The position numbers and the translations under genes were made by a program. The notes under the pieces are model-generated. The model did not search any database. It worked only from the letters and a program-made list of their open reading frames with translations, and was not told the origin of the DNA. From contig NZ_JAMZDX010000004.1 of assembly GCF_024172095.1 (NCBI RefSeq), positions 744,001 through 808,000 of the forward strand: a DNA stretch of 64,000 bases, given 5' to 3'. Origin of the DNA: Kitasatospora cinereorecta (lineage in GTDB: Bacteria > Actinomycetota > Actinomycetes > Streptomycetales > Streptomycetaceae). The stretch's first letter is position 1. Each line of letters opens with the position of its first letter. Positions 35,659 to 45,425 of this stretch are shown here, one piece after another.

Positions 35659-37620
35659 TCAGTTGGTGTTGGTGCCCGCGTCCTGGGGTGCGGTGGCGAG
35701 GGTGAAGGCGAGCAGCGCGGTGGCGGTGAAGTCGTCGGCGGATTCGACGGTCTGCCAGGCGCCGACGTGGTCCATGAAACCGGCGCCGCGGCCGTCGAAG
35801 GCGGCGAAGGGGTTGCCCTGGCCGGTCGGGCAGGTGCGCATGGTGGGGAAGGAGTTGAGGTCCTTGAGCTTGTCTGCCGCGTTGGGGCCGTTGACGACGC
35901 CGCCGAGGAGGATGTCGCCGTCCCCGTTGAGGTCGCCGGCCAGGTTGGCGGCCTGGTGTTCGGGGCAGTGCGGGAAGGTCGTTCCGGCGCCGATGACGAA
36001 GGAGGAACCCCACGCGTTGGCGCCCAGGGCCCAGTTGCGCTGCTGGGTGGCGAACGCGGCGTAGCGGGGGTCCCCGGTGGCCTGGTGGTAGAGCTGGGCG
36101 GTGGCGGCGAGGCCGAAGGTGTGGGGCACGGAGTCGAAGTCGGTGTAGACGGCGCCGGCCCCGAAGGGGTCGCGGGCCGCGCGGGCGCTGCCGTCGTCGA
36201 GCTGGCGCTTGAGGTCGGCGACGAGCTGTTCGCGTGTCACTTCGGTGCGGGTGGTGCCGTCGTCGAGCAGGTGGGCGAGGTCGGCGTGGGCGAGGGCACT
36301 GACGTCGCCGAGCCCGAGGGTGCCGAGGCTGTCCGAGGTGATGTACTGCTTGGCCCAGTGTCCGGCCTGCCTGGTCCAGTCGCTCGTGCGCTCGTCCCGC
36401 AGGGCCTTGGCGGCGAGGGCGAGCTCGGTGGCGCCGAATTCCATGTCGTCCTGCCAGGACGCCTCGGGGTAGAAGCCGTGGGGGAAGGCGGTGACCAGTC
36501 GGTCGCCAGGGTTGGTGTCTGCGAGGGCGTAGATGTGTGCGGCCTTTTCGAGTTCCCCGTGGGCCCGCTCGGGCTCCTCGGCGGCGTCGAGCTGGGCGGC
36601 CAGGGCGAAGGTGGCGGCAACGCGCCCCGCGAGGTTCGGGCTGATCGGCTTGCCGGGCGGTGCCGCGCGGAAGACCGGCCGGTGCTTGATCAGGTAGTCG
36701 GGGTCGCCGGGCTTGACGTCGAGGGCGTCGTCGGCCTCCGGCAGGCGCCACACGTCGTGGTCGGAGCGGATCTTGCCACTGCCGTCGTCGGTGTCGCCCT
36801 TGCCGAGCCCGACCTGGACGTAGAGGGTGCGCGACGTGTCGTCCCACATCTTGTCCAGCCAGTCCAGCCCGTGGCGTGCCTCGGCGGCGAGCTCCGGCCC
36901 CCCGACGGCGGCCGTGCGGTGCGCGAGCAGGAGACTCGCTGTGGAGTAGGAGGCGGTGTGGGTGAACTTGAGGAAGTCGCCGGCGTCGTTCCAGCCGCCC
37001 GAGACGTCGATCGGGCCCGCGACGCGCTTGAGGGGCGCGGTCAGCACCGTCTCGTCGTCGGCATAGGCGGGGGTGTCATAGACCGTGGCCTGGCGGTCCG
37101 CCAGATGGGACGGCTTGCGGCGAAGTTCCGTGGGGACCACGTCGGCGCCGTCGCGCTGGGCCTGGAAGAAACGGACGTTGTCCTGGATGAGCTTGCCGAA
37201 GAGGTCGTCCGCCGCGGCGATGCGGAACGTCGGGGAGACGGCGGCGACGGGCCCGGACACCTCGATCCGGTAGTCGCCCGGCTCGGTCAGCGGCGACAGG
37301 TCGAGCGTGTGGACGGCCTTGTACGTGCCGTTCCAGCCTCCGGTGGAGGAGCCGACCTTGCCCTTGAGGACCTCCTTCCCGGAGGAGTCGAGGACTCGGA
37401 AGGAGGCCTTGGACGCGGAGACGGAGGTCATCAGGTGGGCCTGCTTGGCCTCGCCGGGTGTGTAGCCGACCTGGTCGACGCGCACCACCGCCTGTGGAGC
37501 ACCCGCAGCCCGGGAGTCCGCGCCCTGCGCGGACTGGACACAGTGGACCGCGGCAACGGTGGCTGCCAGGCCGGCAGCGGTCATGCCGATGACGCGCTTA
37601 CGCATACGGATCTTTGCCAT
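35659..37620 (-). CDS. secreted GH9 glycoside hydrolase (endoglucanase)
   Basis: A 653-residue exported cellulase-type enzyme. A signal peptide (MRKRVIGMTAAGLAATVAAV, residues ~6-33) is followed by an Ig-like CelD_N domain (~40-140) and the GH9 (alpha/alpha)6 barrel. Catalytic-site blocks are GGWNDAGDFLKF with the paired aspartates (~215), FPHCPEHQA (~540) and the late TVESADDFTATALLAF with the general-acid Glu (~625). No separate cellulose-binding module is present. The gene is divergent from a two-component system with 153 bases between them, which may sense cell-wall or polysaccharide signals. Confidence 0.9.
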   Translation of the reverse strand: MAKIRMRKRVIGMTAAGLAATVAAVHCVQSAQGADSRAAGAPQAVVRVDQVGYTPGEAKQAHLMTSVSASKASFRVLDSSGKEVLKGKVGSSTGGWNGTYKAVHTLDLSPLTEPGDYRIEVSGPVAAVSPTFRIAAADDLFGKLIQDNVRFFQAQRDGADVVPTELRRKPSHLADRQATVYDTPAYADDETVLTAPLKRVAGPIDVSGGWNDAGDFLKFTHTASYSTASLLLAHRTAAVGGPELAAEARHGLDWLDKMWDDTSRTLYVQVGLGKGDTDDGSGKIRSDHDVWRLPEADDALDVKPGDPDYLIKHRPVFRAAPPGKPISPNLAGRVAATFALAAQLDAAEEPERAHGELEKAAHIYALADTNPGDRLVTAFPHGFYPEASWQDDMEFGATELALAAKALRDERTSDWTRQAGHWAKQYITSDSLGTLGLGDVSALAHADLAHLLDDGTTRTEVTREQLVADLKRQLDDGSARAARDPFGAGAVYTDFDSVPHTFGLAATAQLYHQATGDPRYAAFATQQRNWALGANAWGSSFVIGAGTTFPHCPEHQAANLAGDLNGDGDILLGGVVNGPNAADKLKDLNSFPTMRTCPTGQGNPFAAFDGRGAGFMDHVGAWQTVESADDFTATALLAFTLATAPQDAGTNTN

Positions 37621-37773
37621 GCCCGCAGACTGTCAGCGGGTCCATGAAACGAACATGAGGCAGGTACGAAACCCCAGCGCTGCCTACGCGACGTCTCGCC
37701 ACCGCACCCATACCGCGCCAATCACGACTACCCCGGCTTTCGCGCTCTTTTCGATCCGTTAGGCTCGCCCGCC

Positions 37774-38448
37774 ATGCGCGTACTTGTCGTCGAGGACGAC
37801 CCCGAACTCGGCCCCGTGATCACCCGCGGTCTACGTGAGACCGGCTTCGCCGTCGACTTCGCCACCGATCTCGCCGACGCCGACTTCAAACTCGCGGTCA
37901 ACACCTACGACTGCCTGGTCGCCGACCGCACCCTGCCCGACGGGGACGCGCTCACCCTCGTGTCCGCCCAGCGCAAGGCCGGCTCCACCCTGCCGGTCCT
38001 CCTGCTCACCGCCCTCGACGCGGTCAGCGACCGCGTGGCCGGATTCGAGCACGGCGCCGACGACTACCTCGTCAAACCCTTCGCCTTCGCCGAACTCAAC
38101 GCCCGCGTCCGCACCCTGTGCCGCCGCAGCCGGCCCGCACGGCTGCCGGAACTACGCGTAGGCACCCTGGAACTCGACCTGCCGCGCCGCAGGGTCCGGC
38201 GCGACGGCGTACTGCTCACCCTCACCGCGAAGGAGTTCTCGGTCCTCGAGGTCCTGATGCTGCGCGCCGACGAGGTGGTCACCCGCACCGAACTCATCGA
38301 ACGCTGCTGGGACGAGCAGACCGAACCGCTCTCCAACGTCGTCGACGTCCTCATCGGCCAGCTGCGCCGCAAACTGGGCCCACCCGAGCTCATCTCGACC
38401 GTGCGCGGCGTCGGCTACCGGCTCGCCGACCCCGCCACTGATCGGTGA
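37774..38448 (+). CDS. OmpR-family response regulator
   Basis: A 224-residue two-component regulator. The receiver domain (residues 1-~115) has the acidic pocket Glu7/Asp8/Asp9, phospho-acceptor Asp51 (DCLVADRTLPDG) and Lys in DDYLVKPF. The C-terminal OmpR-type winged helix includes LTAKEFSVLEVLMLRADEVV and STVRGVGYRL. The stop overlaps the kinase start (GTGA). The region upstream is shared with the divergent GH9 gene, so that gene is a candidate target. Confidence 0.93.
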   Translation: MRVLVVEDDPELGPVITRGLRETGFAVDFATDLADADFKLAVNTYDCLVADRTLPDGDALTLVSAQRKAGSTLPVLLLTALDAVSDRVAGFEHGADDYLVKPFAFAELNARVRTLCRRSRPARLPELRVGTLELDLPRRRVRRDGVLLTLTAKEFSVLEVLMLRADEVVTRTELIERCWDEQTEPLSNVVDVLIGQLRRKLGPPELISTVRGVGYRLADPATDR

Positions 38449-39698
38449 TCCCGTCCAGTCCCGCCGTCGCACGCCTCCACCGGGTCCGGTGGGCGACGAC
38501 CCTGCTCTTCGCCGCGACGACCGCTCTGTGTCTGCTGGTCCTCTCCGTCCTGGCCGTGCGCACCGATGACCGGTCCCGCACGAACGATCTCGACAACGGC
38601 GTCAGCCGGCGGGCCGACGGCCTCGCCCGCGCCCTCTACTACGACGCCGGAGTCCTCCACCTCGACGCCCTGGCGGAGGACGACCTCGCTCTGAGCGCGG
38701 AGCGGCTCGCCGTCATCCAGGCGCCCGCGCCCGGCCGGCCCCAGATCCGTCACGCGCCCACCGCGCCTGCCGCTCTTCCCGACCAGGCCGGGCTGGACGA
38801 GATCTGGAAACAGGTCGAGCACGACCAGGAGACCGTTTTCATCGCCCTGGAGGCCGGCGGCCGGGAGATCCGGTGGGCCGCCGCCCCCGTCTGGGACGGC
38901 GACCGGATCGGCGCCGCCGTGCTGGTCGGAGCCGACCCCGCCCAGAGCCGGGCCGCCCACGACCGCCTCGTCCGCCGGCTCGCCCTGGGCTGCGCCGCCC
39001 TGGTGCTGGCCGCCGCCGCCGTCGGGCACCTCCTGTCCGGACGGGCCATGCGGCCCGCGCTGCGCGGGCTCGACCAGCAGGAACAGTTTCTCGCGGAAGC
39101 CGCGCACGAACTCCGCACCCCGCTGGCCACCCTGCGCCTGGTGGTCGAAAGCGGCAGCGCCTCCCCCACCCGTGCGCCCGCCGCCCTCGACGAAGCGGTC
39201 CGTCTCGTCGACCGCCTGGGCCGGCTGGTCACCGGGCTCCTGGCCCGGGCCCGCGTCGAGGCCGGCACCCAGGAGGTCGAGCTCACCCCGCTGCGACTCG
39301 ACCAGGTGGTCGAGCAGACCGTCGAGGAACTGCCGGACTGCAGCGGCGTCACCGTCACCACCGAAGCCGTCATCGTCAACGGCGACCCCGAACTGCTCGC
39401 CCAGGCCGTCCGCAACCTCGTCGAGAACGCGCTGCGACACGGCGGCGGAACCCCGGTCGAGGTGAGCGTCACCGCCGACCGCATCACAGTACGGGACCAC
39501 GGCCCCGGCGTACCGGCCAAGGATCGGAAACGGGTCTTCGAACGCCACGTCACCGGAACCACCAGCAGCGGGACCGGAACCGGCCTCGCCATCGTCACAT
39601 GGGTCGCCGAACTCCACGGCGGCACCGCTCGACTCCTCCCCGCCCCCGGCGGGGGCCTGCTCGCAGAACTTCTCCTCCCCCCACCCACCAGTGGCTGA
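38445..39698 (+). CDS. sensor histidine kinase
   Basis: A 417-residue membrane kinase. TM1 is at ~12-36 (LFAATTALCLLVLSVLAV) and TM2 at ~175-200 (LALGCAALVLAAAAVGHLL). A ~135-residue extracytoplasmic sensor lies between them. The catalytic core has the H-box EAAHELRTPLATLRL, N-box NLVENALRHGG and G-boxes DHGPGVP and GTGTGLAIV. A recognisable HAMP domain is very short or absent. It starts at a GTG overlapping the response-regulator stop, so the pair is co-translated. Confidence 0.92.
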   Translation: MIPSSPAVARLHRVRWATTLLFAATTALCLLVLSVLAVRTDDRSRTNDLDNGVSRRADGLARALYYDAGVLHLDALAEDDLALSAERLAVIQAPAPGRPQIRHAPTAPAALPDQAGLDEIWKQVEHDQETVFIALEAGGREIRWAAAPVWDGDRIGAAVLVGADPAQSRAAHDRLVRRLALGCAALVLAAAAVGHLLSGRAMRPALRGLDQQEQFLAEAAHELRTPLATLRLVVESGSASPTRAPAALDEAVRLVDRLGRLVTGLLARARVEAGTQEVELTPLRLDQVVEQTVEELPDCSGVTVTTEAVIVNGDPELLAQAVRNLVENALRHGGGTPVEVSVTADRITVRDHGPGVPAKDRKRVFERHVTGTTSSGTGTGLAIVTWVAELHGGTARLLPAPGGGLLAELLLPPPTSG

Positions 39699-40108
39699 CA
39701 CACCGCGGCAAGGCTCCTCGCCGGGTCGTCCCACACAACGCAAGCAGCATGCCGAGCTCCCTGAGGCAGATCAGCGGCCCGCGCACAGCGGAGGAAGAAA
39801 CAGGAGCGGCGCCACCAGGAGTCCGCGCTCCTCGCCCTGACCGCCTCGGCATCGGCGGCGGCGAGCCGGGACGGCTTCCGGTCGGACTCCTTCGTTCTGG
39901 CAGGACGTGCACACCAGCTCGCCCCCACACGGGCTACCGCTGGGTGGTCTCAGCGATCACGGCTGGAGTGCGGCCCACACCCGGCCCGATGAACCGCAAC
40001 CCACCACAGCGCCCCGGCCGCCGGCCAAGTCCCTGCACACGAGAATCGGTGAGGCTGGAGACAGCCCCCGATCCCACGGCACAGCGGACCGAGAAGCGGA
40101 GCACGACG
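39699..40108. other. gene-free spacer
   Basis: About 410 bases with no credible gene or hairpin. It should contain the promoter of the flavin oxidase gene. Confidence 0.4.
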
Positions 40109-41761
40109 ATGGCCGACAGCACCACTCCCCCGCCGGCGACGCGCCCACCCACGCCGGACCGACGGGCCGTGCTGCGCCTGGCAGCAGGCGCAGCCGCAAC
40201 AGCAGCCCTGGCGGCCTGCACCGGAACCGGCACCGGTAGGAACGCCCAGTCGATCAGCAGCCCGCCGGCGCCGTCCCCCTCCGGATCGGCAACCGGATCC
40301 CCTTCCCCGTCCGCCGCCTCGGCGAGCCCCGCCGACTGGACGGCCCTGACCAAGGACGTGCAGGGCACGGTCATCCTGCCCGGAGACGTCCGGTACACCC
40401 CGGCCAGTCGCCAGTACCAGCCGCAGTTCGACACGGTCCGGCCTGCCGGCGTCGTCTACGTGGCGAACGCCCAGGACGTCGTCACCTGCCTGGCATTCGC
40501 CCGCCGCTACGCCGTTACCGTGGCGCTGCGCAGCGGCGGCCACAGTTACGGGGGCTGGTCCGCGGGACCGGGACTGGTGCTGGACGTGGGGCGGCTGAAC
40601 ACCGTGACGGCATCCGGGGGCGGCGCCACGGTGGGGGCGGGGACACGACTGATCGATATGTACACAGACCTGTCCGGGCAGGGCGTCACCGTCCCGGCCG
40701 GCACCTGCCCGAGCGTCGGTGTGGCCGGTCTGACGATGGGTGGCGGGGTGGGGGTGACCTGCCGAGCGTACGGACTGACCTGCGACAACCTGACGGGCGC
40801 CCAGGTGGTGACCGCTGACGGGCGGACGCTTCGGGTGGATGCCGGGGCGGACCCGGACCTCTTCTGGGCCCTGCGCGGCGGGGGCGGGGGCAACTTCGGG
40901 GTGGTCACCTCGCTGGAATTCCGCACCCACCCGGCGGTGGACTGCGCGTACGCGACGCTGTCCTGGCCGTGGTCCTCGGCGGCGGCGGTGGTGCGGGCCT
41001 GGCAGGCCTGGGCACCGTCCGCCCCCGACCAGCTGTGGGCCAACCTGCACCTGGACGCCTGGCCGGACGGACGGACGGCGATCGGCAGCACCGTCAACTA
41101 CCTCGGTTCGAAGAGTGAACTGGGCAAGCTGATCGACCGGTTGGACGTTCAGCCGTCCTCGGTGAGTCTCCACGCGAAGCCCTATCTGGACACCATGCAG
41201 GTGATGGGCGGGGTGTCGGGGTGGTCGCAGGCCGCCGCCCACCTGGCGGGCACGCTGCCGGGTCAGGACCCGCAGGGGCGGCTGACCCGCGTGTCGTACG
41301 CCTCCCGGTCCGACTTCTACACCCGCTCCATCAGCGACACCGGCATCGCGACGCTGGTCGCCGGGCTGGGGCGCTACGCGCGGACCGCACCGCAGGGCGG
41401 CAGCGCGACCGTGGCGTTCGACGCGCTCGGCGGAGCCGTCAACCGCATCCCACCCGGGGACACCGCCTTCGTGCACCGCAGCGCGCTGTTCCTGGCCCAG
41501 TACAGCGCCTACTTCCCGGAGGCGGGCCCGACGTACACCAGCGGGGTGGACCAGTCACGGGTGTGGCTGGACGACGTGTGGTCGGCGATGCGGCCGTACG
41601 CCGGCGGAGAGGCCTACCAGAACTACCTCGACCCGCAGTTGAGCACCTGGGAGCAGGCCTACTACGGAGCGAACGCGGCACGGCTGCGGCAGGTCAAGCG
41701 GAGCTACGATCCCACCGGACTCTTCCGGTTCCCCCAGGGAGTGCCGGTCGGAACCGATTGA
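40109..41761 (+). CDS. exported berberine-bridge-type FAD oxidase
   Basis: A 550-residue oxidoreductase of the vanillyl-alcohol-oxidase / BBE superfamily. The N-terminus combines a twin-arginine-like motif (DRRAVLRLAAG) with a lipobox ending at Cys37 (ALAAC), followed by a Ser/Pro-rich linker. This fits a folded flavoprotein exported by Tat and anchored outside. FAD is probably bicovalently bound: His145 in RSGGHSYGG and Cys200 in AGTCPSVGVAGLTMGGG match the two attachment residues. The C-terminal BBE domain ends YDPTGLFRFPQ. Family members oxidise sugars, alkaloids or polyketides; the substrate cannot be read from sequence. Confidence 0.88.
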   Translation: MADSTTPPPATRPPTPDRRAVLRLAAGAAATAALAACTGTGTGRNAQSISSPPAPSPSGSATGSPSPSAASASPADWTALTKDVQGTVILPGDVRYTPASRQYQPQFDTVRPAGVVYVANAQDVVTCLAFARRYAVTVALRSGGHSYGGWSAGPGLVLDVGRLNTVTASGGGATVGAGTRLIDMYTDLSGQGVTVPAGTCPSVGVAGLTMGGGVGVTCRAYGLTCDNLTGAQVVTADGRTLRVDAGADPDLFWALRGGGGGNFGVVTSLEFRTHPAVDCAYATLSWPWSSAAAVVRAWQAWAPSAPDQLWANLHLDAWPDGRTAIGSTVNYLGSKSELGKLIDRLDVQPSSVSLHAKPYLDTMQVMGGVSGWSQAAAHLAGTLPGQDPQGRLTRVSYASRSDFYTRSISDTGIATLVAGLGRYARTAPQGGSATVAFDALGGAVNRIPPGDTAFVHRSALFLAQYSAYFPEAGPTYTSGVDQSRVWLDDVWSAMRPYAGGEAYQNYLDPQLSTWEQAYYGANAARLRQVKRSYDPTGLFRFPQGVPVGTD

Positions 41762-41993
41762 CGAGCCACCCCTCCACGTCACCCCCGCCCGAGCTGACCT
41801 CCGTCCTGCTCGTCGAACCAGCCGCTCCGAGAAGCGATCTCCGCGGCGGTAGCGCAGCCGGCCGACTCCTGCGGCACCGAGGAGCACCCGGCCTGAGACC
41901 CGCCACCGGGGAATCACGGCCGCTGCCGCCGAGAGAGGAGTCACTAACGGTCGGGACACGGCGGCGACATGCGGGGGAAACGGGCCATCCCTA

Positions 41994-42015
41994 ATTTCTG
42001 TCGAACGACAGGAAT
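41994..42015. promoter_or_regulatory. TetR-type operator before the permease gene
   Basis: An inverted repeat with arms TTCTGTCG (41996-42003) and CGACAGGA (42006-42013) lies 35 bases before the permease ATG. The 16 bases CCCTAATTTCTGTCGA at 41989-42004 recur exactly at 45421-45436 before the carboxylase operon. Both sites are probably bound by the TetR protein encoded between them. Confidence 0.75.
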
Positions 42016-42049
42016 AGGCGGTACCTCGCCTCTGCGACAGGGGAATGCC

Positions 42050-43594
42050 ATGACCGTTGCCACCGACCGGACCCCGTCCGCCGCTCCTCCGCCCGGCAAC
42101 GCCGCCGACGCCTCCCTCGCCGGGTTCGGCTACCGGCAGGAGCTGCGGCGACGGATGGGGCGGTACGCCTCCTTCGCTGCCGGATTCTCCTTCATCTCCG
42201 TGCTGACGACGGTGTTCCAGTTCTTCTCGCTCGGCTACTCCTTCGGGGGAGCGCTGTTCCTCTGGACCTGGCCGGCCGTCCTCGCCGGTCAGCTGCTGGT
42301 CGCCGCCTGCTTCGCCGAACTCGCCGCCCGCTACCCGATCTCCGGCGCGATCTACCAGTGGTCGACCCGGCTGAGCAGCCCGGCGTTCGGCTGGTTCACC
42401 GGCTGGATCATGGTGGTCGGCCAGGTGGTCGTGGTCGCCGCGGCGGCGCTCGCGCTGCAGGTCGTCCTGCCGACCGTCTGGTCCGGCTTCCAGCTGGTCG
42501 GCGGCGATCCCGCTCCCACCACCGTGACCGGCGCGGCCAACGCCGCCGTCCTCGCCCTCGTCCTGCTCGTCCTCACCACCCTCCTCAACGTCCTCGACAA
42601 CCGCGTCCTGTCCGCCGTCAACCGGGTCGGGGTCACCGCCGAGATCGTCGGCGCGGTCCTGATCGTCCTGCTCCTGCTCACCCACGCCGAGCGCGGTCCC
42701 GCCGTCGTCCTGCGGACGGGCGGTCAGGGCGGGTCGTTCGCCGCGCTGCTGGTCGGCTCGTTCGCCGCCGCGTACGTCCTGATCGGCTTCGACAGCGCCG
42801 GCGAGATGAGCGAGGAGACCGTCGACCCGCGCCGCACCACGCCCAGGACCGTCGTCACCTCCCTCGCGGTCGCCGGTGTCCTCGCCGGGCTGCTGGTTCT
42901 CGGCGGACTGCTCGCCGCGCCGAGCCTCACCGACGGGCGCCTCGCCACCGAGGGACTCGGCTACGTCCTCACCAGCAGCCTTCCCGCCGGGGTCGGCAAG
43001 GCCCTGCTGGTGGATGTCGCGGTGGCGATCGCCGTGGCCACGCTCGCGATCCAGACGGCCGGCACCCGGATGCTGTTCTCGATGGCCCGCGACGGCGTAC
43101 TCCCCTGGTCGGCGCGGCTGTCCACGGTCTCCCCGCGCACCGGGATGCCCTACGTTCCCGCGCTGGTGGTCGGCGCCCTGGCCGCGGCGCTCGTGCTGCT
43201 CGACCTGGCCTCTCCGGCGGCGATCCTGGCCATCGGCACCACCTGCATCGCGATGCTCTACCTCGCCTACGCGATGGTCACCGGGCCGATGCTGCTCCGA
43301 CGCCTGCGCGGCACCTGGCCCGGCCCGGACGGCGGCGAGCGCGACGAACGCGGCGACCCGCTCTTCTCGCTCGGCCGCTGGGGGCTGCCGGTCAACGCCC
43401 TCGCCCTCTGCTACGGCCTCCTCATGACGGTCAACCTGGCCTGGCCCCGCGCCGTGGTGTACGACCCCGAGGGCGGCCACTGGTACTTCCAGTGGTTCAC
43501 CGTCCTCTTCCTCGCCGCCACCCTCGCCGCCGGAGCCGTCTACCGCACGGTCGGCTCCCGCCGCCGGTCCGCGGCAGGTCTGCCCGGGAGTTGA
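42050..43594 (+). CDS. APC-family permease for guanidine/urea or amino acids
   Basis: A 514-residue transporter with about 12 membrane helices. Features include the family segment ELAARYPISGAIYQWSTRLS near residue 90 and the SAGEMSEETVDPRRTTPRTV loop near 250. Similar APC permeases accompany urea- or guanidine-carboxylase operons in many bacteria. The gene is separated from that operon by a hypothetical gene and the TetR gene, but its promoter carries the same operator. That supports import of guanidine, urea or a related nitrogen compound. Confidence 0.85.
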   Translation: MTVATDRTPSAAPPPGNAADASLAGFGYRQELRRRMGRYASFAAGFSFISVLTTVFQFFSLGYSFGGALFLWTWPAVLAGQLLVAACFAELAARYPISGAIYQWSTRLSSPAFGWFTGWIMVVGQVVVVAAAALALQVVLPTVWSGFQLVGGDPAPTTVTGAANAAVLALVLLVLTTLLNVLDNRVLSAVNRVGVTAEIVGAVLIVLLLLTHAERGPAVVLRTGGQGGSFAALLVGSFAAAYVLIGFDSAGEMSEETVDPRRTTPRTVVTSLAVAGVLAGLLVLGGLLAAPSLTDGRLATEGLGYVLTSSLPAGVGKALLVDVAVAIAVATLAIQTAGTRMLFSMARDGVLPWSARLSTVSPRTGMPYVPALVVGALAAALVLLDLASPAAILAIGTTCIAMLYLAYAMVTGPMLLRRLRGTWPGPDGGERDERGDPLFSLGRWGLPVNALALCYGLLMTVNLAWPRAVVYDPEGGHWYFQWFTVLFLAATLAAGAVYRTVGSRRRSAAGLPGS

Positions 43595-43898
43595 TCGCGG
43601 CGGGGGAGATTCGTTCCACGACGGAGGAGTGGCGGGAGGACCGGATCGGCAGTGCGCCGCGGGGTGCGAACCACGGTGCTGCGCAGGATCGATGCGGGGT
43701 TCGCCGTGATCGGGGACGTCAAGTTCCTTTCCGGATGCTCGGCGCTGCCGACCGACGAGCCCGCGGGTGGTGCGGCTGTCGGAGCTGCCCCGGTCGCGGC
43801 GGCCGGCGTCCCTCGCCGATGGACCGGCAACGGGACCGGCCGGCCCAGGAGATCGCGCAGCCGTCGAGCCGACGCGGGATCCCCGCCGACCCCGACCG
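43595..43898. other. gene-free spacer
   Basis: About 300 bases between convergent genes with no credible coding sequence or clear terminator hairpin. Confidence 0.4.
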
Positions 43899-44558
43899 TC
43901 AGGACTCGTCGATGCGGAACCCGATCCTGCGGGCCCGATCCGCGACGGTGGCGAAGTCCGCCGAGGCGGAGAGCGCCGCGACCGAGCGCCGGGTCAACGG
44001 GGTACCGGCCAGGACCGCCGCCACCGCGTCGCGGTCCACGGAGAGTTCGTAGTAGTCCGCGGCGTGGCGCAGGTACGCGTCCGGGCTCCGGTCGACGAGA
44101 AGGTCGAACAGCCAGTCGGAGCCGTCCGTCTCGCCGTCCTCGAACTCCACCGGACCGCTGCGCCATTCGCCGTCGCCGGTCTCCCGCCACAGGCACACCG
44201 TCGCGTCGAAGAAGTCCTCGCACTGGAACAGCGGCGCCGACGGGTACGCGGACAGCGCGGCCGGTAGGCCATCCAGCAGTCCGGGCCAGTGCACGCGGTC
44301 GTCCTCCCGCCAGGGCGTGGCGTCGCTCTCGTGGTCGAACCCGTAGAGGAACACCCCGGCCGGGTCGAACACCACCGCGTACTCGTCGCCCGAGCCGTTC
44401 ACCATGCGGGCCAGATCCGCCCCCTCCCGCCAGTCGGGAACGAAGGTGTGCAGGGGGTCGCGCGGGTCGAGCACGGCGTCGAGCAGCGCGACCGCCCGGC
44501 AGTGGGCGCGCAGCGTGGTGGGGTCGGGCAGCGAGGACAGCAGTTCACGAACGGTCAC
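43899..44558 (-). CDS. conserved hypothetical protein
   Basis: A 219-residue acidic, soluble protein with no signal or membrane segment. The start (MTVRELLSSLPDPTTLRAHC) and segments such as GSGDEYAVVFDPAGVFLYGF look well formed and coding. I do not recognise a domain with a known activity. It is convergent with the permease gene and lies about 70 bases downstream of the TetR gene on the same strand. Confidence 0.7.
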   Translation of the reverse strand: MTVRELLSSLPDPTTLRAHCRAVALLDAVLDPRDPLHTFVPDWREGADLARMVNGSGDEYAVVFDPAGVFLYGFDHESDATPWREDDRVHWPGLLDGLPAALSAYPSAPLFQCEDFFDATVCLWRETGDGEWRSGPVEFEDGETDGSDWLFDLLVDRSPDAYLRHAADYYELSVDRDAVAAVLAGTPLTRRSVAALSASADFATVADRARRIGFRIDES

Positions 44559-44630
44559 GGTGCCCAGTCAACACGGCCGCACCGACACCGTCGGTCGCGG
44601 AACGGACCCGACGGTCGCGGCGGGACGCCG

Positions 44631-45314
44631 CTACGCCCGGGCGAGGAGTCCCCGCCCCTCGTCCGCGAACCGCGCCAGCTGCTGCGGCTCCACGCCCACG
44701 ACCCGCAGGGCCGCGTCGGCCGTCGCCTCCGCCAGGGCTTGCGCGTCGCGGCCCGGATCGGCGCGGCGGATGAGGATGACACTCTCGGTGAGGCCGAAGA
44801 GCAGGTCGGTCCGGCACGACAGGTCGGCGGCGCCGAGGGCCGCACCCGGGCCGGTCGCGGCGAGCAGCTCGCCGTACGCGGACTTGAGCTGGTCGCGGAC
44901 ACGGTGGAACTCCGCGAACCGCTCCAGTCGCACCTCGGGCAGCAGGTAGAGCTCGCCGAGGTTGTGCGGACCACCGCACAGCAGGGCCACGTCGGAGCGG
45001 CACAGCGCCCACAGCCGGGCCTCCGGCGATGCGCCGGCCCGGGCGACCAGGCCTTGGGCGATGTCCAGGGACGGGCGGACGGTCCCTTCCAGGAGCGTGG
45101 CGAGGATCTCCTCCTTGCCGGCGAACCAGTGGTACAGGGACGCCTGCCGCAGCCCGGCGCGTTCGGCGACGGCTCGGGTGGAGGTCGCGGTGTAGCCGCC
45201 GGTCGTGAAGAGTTCGGCGGCCGCGGCGAGGACCTCCTCGCGGGGCTCCAGTCCACTGGTGGGCCGGGTCTGGGCGCGCGGGCGGCCGACGCGTCGGCTG
45301 GGGGGCGGGCTCAC
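44631..45314 (-). CDS. TetR-family repressor
   Basis: A 227-residue regulator. The N-terminal HTH spans ~25-75 (EEVLAAAAELFTTGGYTATS, then ERAGLRQASLYHWFAGKEEI). A helical ligand-binding domain follows. The GTG at 45314 (SPPPSRRVGRPRAQT) is preferred because homologues have a short basic N-terminus; the longer frame adds an implausible Arg-rich extension. It is divergent from the guanidine operon. Palindromes at 45426-45447 and 41994-42015 are its probable operators. Confidence 0.88.
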   Translation of the reverse strand: MSPPPSRRVGRPRAQTRPTSGLEPREEVLAAAAELFTTGGYTATSTRAVAERAGLRQASLYHWFAGKEEILATLLEGTVRPSLDIAQGLVARAGASPEARLWALCRSDVALLCGGPHNLGELYLLPEVRLERFAEFHRVRDQLKSAYGELLAATGPGAALGAADLSCRTDLLFGLTESVILIRRADPGRDAQALAEATADAALRVVGVEPQQLARFADEGRGLLARA

Positions 45315-45425
45315 CCTGCGATCCTCGCACACGCCCGGCACCCTCCTGACGTTCCGGCGCGTCGGTGAGCGTCCGGTAACTGCACTGCAACGCAAGGGCA
45401 ATGACGGTGACTCCGCCCCACCCTA

